From Taudactylus pleione (taxonomy: Eukaryota; Chordata; Amphibia; Anura; Myobatrachidae), in contig JAUIMM010000689.1 in NCBI GenBank assembly GCA_031769625.1, positions 2,939,501-3,003,500 on the forward strand: a DNA stretch of 64,000 nucleotides. The letters run 5' to 3'. A program made the translations under genes and the position numbers. Below, piece after piece: positions 55,954-64,000 of the stretch. How positions within the stretch are numbered: the stretch's first letter is position 1; every line of letters begins with the position of its first letter. The notes under the pieces are model-generated. The model was not told the origin of the DNA and did not search any database. It worked only from the letters and a program-made list of their open reading frames with translations.

Positions 55954-57254
55954 TTTTTCTAGCCACGTTTTTTTATGGCATGGTTGTTAATTTTTTTTCA
56001 GTCCGATTTCTCCTTCTCTTTCGTCTGGATGTTGGACACTTGCTCATAATACCATAATGTTGGACTCTCTTCACCTTATTGTTGCCCTTCCTTTGGAATG
56101 TTTGGCATTCCATATTTTGTGTTGACTTCCGCTGACATTGTTCGGAATATTTTTTGATCTTCTGCTTTACCCAGTTTGGGTTGCATTTGTTTTTTGGCCC
56201 ATGCAATACTTCTGCAGCAGCTGATGAAGCCTTGTTGCCCCGATCTGAGTATTCTTTATTTTCAAGGCACTCATTGGCTTGGCACTACCCAGAATATCCT
56301 GTCCAGTATTCATGGGTGATATATTTTTTTGGTATATGAAAAATAAAAAAATATATTTTATTTAAACTTCAAAATTTGTCTGTCTTTATTTAAAAAGTTA
56401 TTTCAATTAAATATTATTAAGCAAAACAATTTATGTCTTTAGTATTTGCAATGTATAACTATTGATTTAAATCATTGACTAGACAGTGTGCCCGTTTTAG
56501 ACCCCCTTGCACGCGCAGAAGACCTACAAGTGGGTCGATGTTCCATCATCCTGGACGTTTGCTAATGCTGTGGGTGGTCACCCACAAGTTAACGAGCGGC
56601 CAGGAGTATGGTTTTAATAACCAAATTTTCCACCTAGTTTTCCTACCATTTGTAAATGATTAAAAACAATGTTTTGGGACATATTTGACAAAACACCCAA
56701 ATTGTCCCTGGGGTGGTGGCTTGGTGGAAAAGGGCGGAACATATTTTAATAATTGCGTATATTTGCAGTCGGGGGAAAATCCACACTTCTTTAAAATTTA
56801 AATTTGCAGTGAAATCACAGGTGCCACATAGCTGCTAGAATTTGTAGTTCCACAAGAGCATAATGAGAGGCATGCTGGCACTTGTAGTTCAGCTGTAAAA
56901 GATTGCAAAAAATAAGATCATTTCACCAACACATTACACAAGGGAAATGGATAGGGAGACGAGCACCAGGCTTCAGCGTAAGGCGGGGGTGCTGGTGAGG
57001 GGGGTAAACTTATTTGCGGGTTTCCCCACTCCCCCAAAATTCCTGGCTTACCCTAAGTGATTTAGGGTGTTAATGCTTTGGACCTAGAGGCCAGGAGTTT
57101 GGGTCTCTGAAGCTTTGGCGGTACTCATGTACAAGAACAAAGTAAGTAAAGAGACAACTTAAAAAAGACAACACAGGAAAACATAACAAAGAAGGGTTCC
57201 ATTTATTTTTCCTTGTAAATAAAAATTGTCTGCCAGGTAATGTTTTAAAACATT
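55954..57254. other. Intergenic part of the Harbinger element
   Basis: It lies between the convergent ends of the two genes. It carries a likely polyadenylation signal for the accessory gene (AATAAA near 56341). At 56830-56890 it has CTAGAATTTGTAGTTCCACA and GCATGCTGGCACTTGTAGTT. At 56940-57130 it has a diverged third copy of the arm sequence found in the palindrome at 58561-60545. Confidence 0.6.
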
Positions 57255-58019
57255 TTATGCACGGTCTGTCTGCCAGGGAACGGCACCTTCACCATTAAAA
57301 TAAGAGACGTATCGGTCCCTGATTTGCTTGGCCCCTCCTGTGACACCTTGGGGAAGCAAGGGAGGATTGACTGAGGACCAGTTTGCAAGTGCCGGTTCAG
57401 TGGAAACTCCTGTTGACAAACTGGGTTGTCCTTGTGTTTTACGCAGCAAAAGGTTATGTAAGACACATGCTGACATAACCACCCAATTTATCTTATCCAC
57501 ACGCAGATTTATAGCCGTGTGGAAAACTCGAAAACGATTACTCAAAATGCCAAAGGTGTTCTCCACTGTTCTTCTGGCTCTGGATAGACGATAGTTGAAA
57601 ATGCGCCTTTCTGGTGTCAATGTTCTTTGGGCAAATGGCTTAAGGACATGTTTGTGCAACGCAAATGCCTCATCACCCACAAATACAAATGATAACCCAT
57701 GTGAACAATCATTAGCAGTAGGAAGTTGTAACATGTTCTTCTCCATCCTTTCATAAAATGTCGTGTTTTTAAATGATCCACCATCGGAAGCTCGACCATT
57801 CTTTCCTACATCAATGAACAAAAATTCATATTTGGCAGAAACTATTGCCATTAGGACGATACTGAAGTAGCCCTTGTAATTAAAGTACAAGGAGCCAGTA
57901 TTGCTGGGTTGGGTAATCCGGATGTGCTTGCCATCAATGGCACCACCGCAATTTGGAAAATCCCATCTCCTTTCAAATTCCCCAGCAATGTTCTGCCAAT
58001 CACCAACTGTAGCAGGGAA
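57255..58019 (-). CDS. Harbinger transposase, DDE exon
   Basis: Second coding exon on the minus strand, 254 residues plus stop, preceded by the acceptor TTTTTAATTGCAG. It starts FPATVGDWQNIAGEFERRW and carries the nuclease triad: Asp in GGAIDGKHIRI, Asp in FVFVGDEAFAL, and Glu in RRTVENTFGILSNRF. The blocks FNYKGYFSIVLMAIV and DGGSFKNTTFYERM are typical of DDE_Tnp_4 transposases. It joins in phase 0 to the exon at 61240-61686, giving 403 residues, the usual family length. There are no stops or frameshifts. Confidence 0.93.
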   Translation of the reverse strand, partial: FPATVGDWQNIAGEFERRWDFPNCGGAIDGKHIRITQPSNTGSLYFNYKGYFSIVLMAIVSAKYEFLFIDVGKNGRASDGGSFKNTTFYERMEKNMLQLPTANDCSHGLSFVFVGDEAFALHKHVLKPFAQRTLTPERRIFNYRLSRARRTVENTFGILSNRFRVFHTAINLRVDKINWVVMSACVLHNLLLRKTQGQPSLSTGVSTEPALANWSSVNPPLLPQGVTGGAKQIRDRYVSYFNGEGAVPWQTDRA

Positions 58020-61000
58020 CTGCAATTAAAAACATAAAATATGTTTCAACCGTTTGAATTAAATTGATGAACAAAAAATACCAGTATTTACAAGGGTCAA
58101 TTTACTACCCATAGTTTTCAGAGACAGAGTGAAACAACAAAAAAAGGTGACAGGCAATTGGGGTGTTTGGGAAAAGACAATGTGAAAGTGTTGAAAAGGT
58201 ATCCTTACATAACATCAAATTTGGAGGGGTATTCAATATGAAACGTTAACCTCGCCAGCGAGGTTTTCGAACCCGCACATTGGAGGTTTTGACAGTGAAA
58301 AAGTATCGCAGGCGCTCCTGCTTATCCCCATATTCAATTTGAATTAGTCAAAAACCTGACCCGCCAATACTTGCATCTTAGAAAAAATTTAAAAATTTTA
58401 AAGCAATTATTTGTAGGACCCCAGTAACGATGTCCAGACCTCGGGGATCACTATGGGTACCCCCATTTTTGCCTGCAGAAGAAAGTCTGGGTTTTTCAAT
58501 AGCTTTGAAAGGTGTTTTTTCCTGCCGCGGCTATGATAAACACCGTATTCATTCCTAAGGAAAAAATGGGGGGACCCATAGTGATCCCCCATGTGTACAC
58601 ATCATTAGGGGGGTCCCTAGAATATTTCCGGGAACTTTTTTATTTTGTTAACCTGTAAAAACAATTCTTTAAAAAATGAAAAAATAAAACATAAGGTCCC
58701 CCCCCAAAAGCCAAACCAGCCCGTGGTGGTTTCTAAAAATACGGGGAACAAAATGTGTAGGGTTCCACCGTATTTTAGAAACCAACACCAGGCTGCAGGG
58801 ACTAGTGCAGGTTTTAAATATAGGGGTCAAAAACGACGTGGGGTACCCCCTATATTTAAGACCAGCACCAGACCCAACCGACCGGGATGCAATGCCACAG
58901 CCCGGAGACCCAATCACCGGGGCTCCAGGTCCAAAGCATTACACCCCAAGTCGGTCAGCGCAAGCCGGTGATCTCGGGGGAGTGGGGGACCCCCCCCAAA
59001 AAAGGGTCCCCCCTCTCCCAAGCACCACAGGCTTACGCTGAAGCCTGGGGCTCATCCCCATACCCCTGGAGTGGTGGGTATGGGGGTAATGGGGTGGCCA
59101 AATAATGTCAGACTATTGTACTTTACAGTGGAACTACAAGTGCCAGCAGACATGCGGAACCTGTAATTTCACTGTAAAATAAATAGTTAAAAAAAGACAA
59201 CACACACACACCGTGTCCAGTATAAGTTTATTACACACACCTACCCATTCACACATATACTTACCTATATCCTGGCGCTCGTCTCCGCAGTAATCCACGT
59301 ACTTGGCAAAACAAAAAACGCATACCCGAGGCACAAACGAGCTATGAATATGTGTGTTCCCACGCATACTCATAACTCCCGAATGCCAGCTGACGGCACA
59401 TTGACGGAGGTTGCAGTCCTGAGAGCCAATCAGCGGACGCGCTGACTGTAGCGCGGCCGCTGATAGGCTCCGGCTACTGAGAGTTCCCACGTGGGCGACT
59501 CACACTACGTGGGAACTGTCAGTTGCCGGAGCCAATCAGCGGGCGCTCTACGGTCAGCGCGGCCGCTGATTGGCTGACGGCACTGCAATGCCCCGTGAAG
59601 TGCCGATGCCAGGCATTCGGGAGCTAGCTGTATGTGTGGCAACACACATATAGATAGCTCTGTTGCGTGGATCGCCTAAATGGTTTTCTTTAATTTTTTA
59701 AATACAATGGATTACTGCGGAGACCAGCGCTGGATGTAGGTGAGTATGACATTTTTCTTGCAGAGCCATGTTTTTGGGAAATCCTACTGGAGAAGAGGAC
59801 AGAACATCTGGTATAGGTGAGTATATGTGTGAATGGGTAGGTGTGTGTAATAAACTTATACTGGACACGGTGTGTGTGTTTTGTCTTTTTTTAACTATTT
59901 ATTTTACAGTGAAATTACAGGTTCCGCATGTCTGCTGGCACTTGTAGTTCCACTGTAAAGTACAATAGTCTGACATTATTTGGCCCCCCTATTACCCCCA
60001 TACCCACCGCTCCAGGGGTATGGGGATGAGCCCCAGGCTTCAGCTTAAGCCTGTGGTGCTCGGGAGAGGGGGGACCTTTTTTTGGGGGGGTCCCCCACTC
60101 CCCCGAGATCACCGGCTTGCGCTGACCGACTTGGGGTGTAATGCTTTGGACCTGGAGCCCCGGTGATTGGGTCTCCGGGCTGTGGCATTGCACCCCGGTC
60201 GGTTGGGTCTGGTGCTGGTCTTAAATATAGGGGGTACCCCACGTCGTTTTTGACCCCTATATTTAAAACCTGCACTAGTCCCTGCAGCCTAGTGTTGGTT
60301 TCTAAAATACGGTGGAACCCTACACATTTTGTTCCCTGTATTTTTAGAAACCACCACTGGCTGGCAAGCCTGGGGCTGGTTTGGCTTTTGGGGGGGGACC
60401 TTGTTTTTTTTTTTTAATTCTTTTAACAATTTTTTTTACAGGTTAACAAAAAACAAAAGTTCCCGTAAATATTCTAGGGACCCCCCTAATGATGTGTACA
60501 CATGGGGGATCACTATGAGTACCCCCATTTTTAACTACTGAAGTCAGGGTTTCTAATAGCCGCAGCAAGTGAATAAATGCCACTTTGAAGAAAGTGGTGC
60601 AGAAGAGCATTTAGATTTTTTTTTATAGACAAATAACTATGCCCAGCAAATTTGGGGTACTTCAAAATGGGGTTCAGCATATTTTAATGTTGCTAAAGAG
60701 ACTTGAAAAAAACGTGAAAAACCAACTTGCGCAAGGAGCTGCAATGAAATAAACACCTGTGGCATACTTGGGGACCCCCCCCAGAGTCTAGTTTGCTTGT
60801 TTTTAACTTTGTTCCCCAACATTTATTTTTTGGGCCCCAAAATCAAAGTGGTTTTTTTTGGTGTGTCCCGTTTATTTATTTATTTATTTTTTTACACACA
60901 TCGTTTCAAGGGGTCATTCTGAAGGATGCAGGCTATTTTTTTTAAAGCCTCCACCCCTAAACCCCAAATCTGCATTTTTTTAAACTGCTAAAGGAAGTAA

Positions 61001-61239
61001 AAATTTCCACCCATTTTACATTGACTTTTCACTGGCCAAATAAAGTTTAATTAAATGTAATTCAATAATATTGAATACGGGGATAATGAAAAACGACATA
61101 CATATAACGTCATCGCCCTTATTTTTGAGTCGAATCCGACCTTTTCCATACAAATTTGTTACCCCAGTCAGTTGGTTTTAAATTTAAATAAAAAACAATA
61201 TGTCATTACATGCAAATAAAAATAATACATTTCAAATAC
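58020..61239 (-). other. Transposase intron (3.2 kb)
   Basis: The donor GTATTTG follows the first exon at 61239 and the acceptor is just before 58019. The intron is unusually long for a Harbinger gene because it holds the 2-kb palindrome at 58561-60545. Sequence on either side (58020-58560 and 60546-61239) shows no gene. Confidence 0.8.
58561..60545. repeat. 2-kb palindrome within the transposase intron
   Basis: The left arm 58561-59280 (for example CCATAGTGATCCCCCATGTG, TTTAAATATAGGGGTCAAAA, CAAGTCGGTCAGCGCAAGCC) is the reverse complement of 59815-60545 with few differences. The middle 59281-59814 is itself an imperfect inverted repeat around GCGCGGCCGCTGAT blocks near 59455 and 59555. The centre is near 59500. 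No coding capacity. A diverged single arm copy lies at 56940-57130. Confidence 0.9.
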
Positions 61240-61686
61240 CTTTAAGTACTGGGGCTGGAGGGCTTGGTATATGGCCTTGCACGTCTCCGGTATGATGACG
61301 CCCAACGCCTGAGGTGAAATGAGGGAACCAAATTTCAGGTCCGCCAAGGATCTTCCGGTAGCCAAATATCGTAACGTAACCACCAGCCTCTCCTGCGCCG
61401 ATATGGCCCTCCTCATATTCGTATCCTGTCTCTGAATAACAGGAGTTACAAGCTGCAGCAACTCCTGAAAGACGACGTCGTCCATCCGCAAGAAATTCCG
61501 GTAGTCATCCGGATTATTCTCACGGATTTCCATGAGCAAAGGCATATGGGACATGGTATCCCTCCGCAAAAGCCACTCCTTTGTCCAGCAAGAGCGAGGC
61601 CTCCTCCTCCTCACGCCCCTCTCCCTCTCAGACAAAATTGCGACTCCTGCGTAGGCCACCATCATTCGCTGACGAATGGGATCCAT
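61240..61686 (-). CDS. Harbinger transposase, N-terminal exon
   Basis: Minus-strand exon of 149 codons. The Met at 61686 (MDPIRQRMMVAYAGVA) is chosen because it starts the family-like N-terminus; an in-frame Met at 61710 is possible. It contains a basic ERGVRRRRPRSCWTKEWL stretch and the helix-turn-helix region ISAQERLVVTLRYLATGRSL, DLKFGSLISPQALGVIIPET, CKAIYQALQPQYLK, typical of PIF/Harbinger transposases. The donor GTATTTG follows in phase 0 and joins to FPATVGDW. Confidence 0.9.
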
Positions 61687-61924
61687 ATCACTATAGCACA
61701 ATAAACACACTTTGTAAAAGGCAAGCCAAAAACAAAGTGGAGCAAATTAGCAATGTAACGACGTTTAGCTGGTATAAACCGAACCAAACTAGCCACAGAG
61801 CAAGAAATGCAAAGCTTTAAAATGGCCCCCAGCTTTTTATTCCCTCATGCTAGTCACACCCAGCATTTCCCTGTCAATCATTAATTTGGACCAATCTTTC
61901 GCATTTGAATTTCCACCCTTTTTT

Positions 61925-62102
61925 TTTCTGTCAGATTTGTCCAATATCGTTTAAATCGTCCATCGTTAATAAAAATCGTTCAAATCGTTGAGTAAATAGT
62001 TTCAAAAATCGTTCAAATCTTTGAAATCGTTAAAAAAAAAAAATCGTTAAAATCGTTTAAACGATATCGTTCAAAAAAAAATCTGACCGTGTGTATGCTC
62101 CA
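61925..62102. promoter_or_regulatory. Right subterminal array of AACGAT/ATCGTT motifs
   Basis: About ten ATCGTT or AACGAT copies occur in 150 bases up to the right terminus. This mirrors the left array. It also lies upstream of the transposase gene, so the same motifs could act in its promoter. Confidence 0.6.
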
Positions 62103-62235
62103 TTACAGTTTGTGTTATATATAACAAGTATGTGAAGTGTTTTTGTTTGTTTAAAGAAAGGAAAACTAAACCAGATGAATGTGTATTGCATGTATAGTAT
62201 CCTTTTATTTACTAACTTCTCTGCAAGTATAACTA

Positions 62236-62530
62236 CAGATGTGTCCTTGCTCATCTAGCCTCAATACGCCATGCAGCTTGATATGCCTGACGTGAGGGAG
62301 TCGTTTGATCCTGTGCAACTCTGCTAGTGTCAGGTGTCTTTTTTTTTGCTGAAAATGCATCTAATTCGCAATGCAATCCGTCAGGACGCACAAGGAGACG
62401 GTGCTGATTAATGTGATATGTGGTACTTGTATATCTGTGTACAACAGAGTCTGTAAACGGAACATGGTGTGGTAAAAAAAAGCTGCGGTCGCTGCTTCGT
62501 AGCACTTTGCATGCTGATTCAGAGACTCAA
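62236..62530 (+). repeat. GTGTCCTCATACA-ended repeat, left portion
   Basis: ACAGATGTGTCCTTGCTCAT opens it and TCTAGCCTCAATACGCCATG, TTAATGTGATATGTGGTAC and GTATATCTGTG match the 16851 and 32104 copies. The right terminus is missing. Confidence 0.6.
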
Positions 62531-62567
62531 AGGAAAAATACTGTTGAAAAGCAATGCTCCAACCTAA

Positions 62568-62694
62568 TGCTGCCCATCCACTATACGATGCGGGGATTAC
62601 TGCCTGATTTGCAGACGATTACCAAGCGATGGAGCGATAATGACCATCGTTATAGCTCCATCGCTAGGTTTAATCGCCTAGTGGATGGGCAGCA
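62568..62694. mobile_element. Short Harbinger-like MITE
   Basis: 127 bases with termini TGCTGCCCATCCACTA and TAGTGGATGGGCAGCA, flanked by TAA on both sides (62565-62567 and 62695-62697). The termini resemble in length and target those of PIF/Harbinger MITEs. Confidence 0.8.
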
Positions 62695-62846
62695 TAAGTG
62701 ACTTGAGGGTAAGAACGCTGCAGCTAATATAGAATGTGCAAATACTAAAAAAAAAAAAATTTAAAACAATGATGGGCTGTGCATTCAACAACACTTACAG
62801 TTCCACACATGTATAAAAAAAGAAATAATACTAATATAAGATATAC

Positions 62847-62848
<2 letters not shown>

Positions 62849-62892
<44 letters not shown>
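62849..62892. repeat. AT dinucleotide microsatellite
   Basis: About 22 uninterrupted AT units. Confidence 0.95.
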
Positions 62893-62893
<1 letters not shown>

Positions 62894-62894
<1 letters not shown>

Positions 62895-63072
62895 AAGTTC
62901 AAATAAGCAGCACTCCCAGACTTTCAAAGCTTCAAAAAGATATGTGCATTACTGTGCAACGTTTCGGGGTTACCACCTCCTTCAAGACACACCGTGAAAT
63001 GTTGCACAGTAAAGCACGATTGTTTTTGAAGCTTTGAAAGTCTGGGAGTGCTGCTTATTTGAACTTGGAAAT
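62894..63072. repeat. Inverted repeat with hammerhead-like remnants
   Basis: Arms 62894-62965 and about 63000-63072 (CCAAGTTCAAATAAGCAGCA with its complement) form a palindrome. The minus strand at 62957-63000 reads TTGAAGG, then GGTGGTAACC and CCCGAAACGTTGCAC, a layout like a decayed hammerhead. A second such motif (CCGAAACGTTGG on the minus strand) lies at 63216-63235. Possible ends of old Penelope-like insertions. Confidence 0.5.
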
Positions 63073-63548
63073 TAGGACGGGCTAATCACCCCAAGATGAG
63101 CTCCCCGGAAAGTATTTGCAAAGGCTCCATTGTTAGTGAGTGCGGGTATTTTTAGGCACTCAGTCATCCAACGGTTGTAAAAAGGTATTTACTGTGAAAA
63201 AATCACATTACCAAGTACCAACGTTTCGGATAAACAAGCCCCTTTGTCAAGGTGAATGAAACAGTGTGTGTAAAGAACCTTACCTTAAATAGAGGAAGAA
63301 GAAAAACACCCGCCCTGTGCTTGCGGCTGGACGCTGTTCGGGAGTGGCCGCGTGACCGCCCCGTCCCACAGAGATGACGTCAGAGTGTCAGGCGTCGATT
63401 GGTAGTCATGACCACCAAGACGCCCGGCCCGACGCGGCTCTGAGGTCCGGCCGTCAAAGTGTAGAGATAGAGTTGCAGATAGCAAATGAAAGGAACATGT
63501 GATGCAGAAGAAAAAATACACCAACAGTGTGCAGTGTTGAGAAGGAAC
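63073..63548. other. Unassigned sequence, possibly a Penelope-like fragment
   Basis: Contains the minus-strand CTTGACAAAGGGG, then ATCCGAAACGTTGG at 63216-63250, a pattern like a decayed ribozyme region, but no RT coding sequence. The rest (63300-63540) is GC-rich and unrecognised. Confidence 0.35.
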
Positions 63549-63551
63549 ATG

Positions 63552-64000
63552 GGCCCTGATTCAGAGCCGGACACTCTGACCAGAGCGCTCGCTCTGAATC
63601 AGGGCCCACCTCCATAATTATGGAGCGTCCTCCTGGACGCTCGTATAGCTGTGGGTCACCACCCACAGCATATACGAGCGTGCAGGTTGATGGTCGCGAT
63701 GGTCTTGACCATCGCCACTGCGAGCCGAAGCCTGCGGTTGAGTTTCTCAACCGCAAGGCCCGGAGTGATTTTGGCTCTATCAGAGCCAAAATCACTCCCA
63801 CTGACATCACTAGTGATGTCAGTGGGGCCGGCTTCTGACGGTAGGCGTTCCCTTGGGAATGCCCCCGTCTGGGAGGCACGCCCCCGGCACGCCCACCAAA
63901 GGGGGCGCGCTGTCAATCAACATCGACAGCACGCCCCCTTTGATCAGACACAACGAGCGAAGGAAAGTCCTTCGCTCGTCGCGTCTCGCGCATGCGCACG
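63552..64000. mobile_element. Multi-hairpin element, family A, right part off window
   Basis: It starts GGCCCTGATTCAGAGCC after ATG (63549-63551) and runs through the same order of stems as 48334-48883 up to the CGCATGCGCACG stem at the window edge. The right terminus and target duplication lie outside. Confidence 0.88.

Larger units (their letters stand above)
52796..62102. mobile_element. Complete autonomous-type PIF/Harbinger element
   Basis: The left end TGGTGCATACACACGATCAG and right end CTGACCGTGTGTATGCTCCA are inverted repeats. TTA flanks both sides (52793-52795 and 62103-62105), the target typical of PIF/Harbinger. The element holds both genes expected of the superfamily, a DDE transposase (minus) and a MADF/Myb-like protein (plus), each in two coding exons with open frames and consensus splice sites. 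It lies in the PGAP1 intron upstream of the active-site exon, with its transposase in the same transcriptional direction as PGAP1. At 9.3 kb it is long for the family, because of tandem arrays and a 2-kb palindrome. Confidence 0.93.

Noticed and set aside
58645..60417. Frames of 70-110 aa present twice in opposite directions
   Set aside because: Mirror copies from the intronic palindrome; no family motif.

Overview
The window looks like intronic DNA of a vertebrate gene in a large, repeat-rich genome, most likely an amphibian and probably a frog. Two spliced exons on the minus strand (52566-52737 and 32953-33113) match successive exons of PGAP1, the GPI inositol-deacylase of the endoplasmic reticulum. 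They lie in the right order, with consensus splice sites and compatible phase (1 base left over, 2 bases taken up). The intron between them is 19,452 bases, and everything else here is flanking intron filled with transposable elements. DIRS1-type tyrosine-recombinase retrotransposons, a Penelope-like element, Tc1, Harbinger and hAT elements and a class-I-like endogenous retrovirus together fit an anuran; the species assignment is inference.

Layout. 1-7526 (to about 9360 with a candidate LTR): a decayed endogenous retrovirus on the minus strand (env, integrase, RNase H, RT, protease, gag), with env split by a multi-hairpin element. 9.4-17.4 kb: hAT elements with 8-bp target duplications, one holding a solo LTR, plus foldback and multi-hairpin repeats. 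17.6-24.8 kb: DIRS element A (+), carrying a broken Tc1 element. 25.35-31.25 kb: DIRS element B (-), inserted in one arm of an older palindrome. 31.4-43 kb: small inverted-repeat elements, LINE and SINE pieces and the 33.0-kb PGAP1 exon. 43.4-51.5 kb: a large palindrome whose left arm holds a complete Penelope-like element (uninterrupted 828-codon frame, 14-bp target duplication, inverted 5' segment, hammerhead-like ribozyme fold). 52.8-62.1 kb: a complete 9.3-kb Harbinger element (TTA duplication) with two spliced genes read as intact, a 403-aa transposase and a 325-aa MADF-like protein, subterminal arrays of one hexamer, a 79-bp tandem array and a 2-kb palindrome in the transposase intron.

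Most unusual signal. One repeat family (430-891, 39937-41217, 48334-48883, 63552-64000, and a diverged relative at 50131-50729) consists almost entirely of consecutive near-perfect stem-loops, about eleven in 550 bases. Copies are bounded by a GGCCCTSATTCAGA inverted terminus and flanked by 3-bp duplications. At least two stem positions differ between copies with both partners changed together. Unrelated families with the same chain-of-hairpins design occur at 10640-10880, 17101-17438, 31768-32022 and 35101-35519.

All family assignments rest on reading translated motifs and termini by eye. No database search, alignment or folding program was run.
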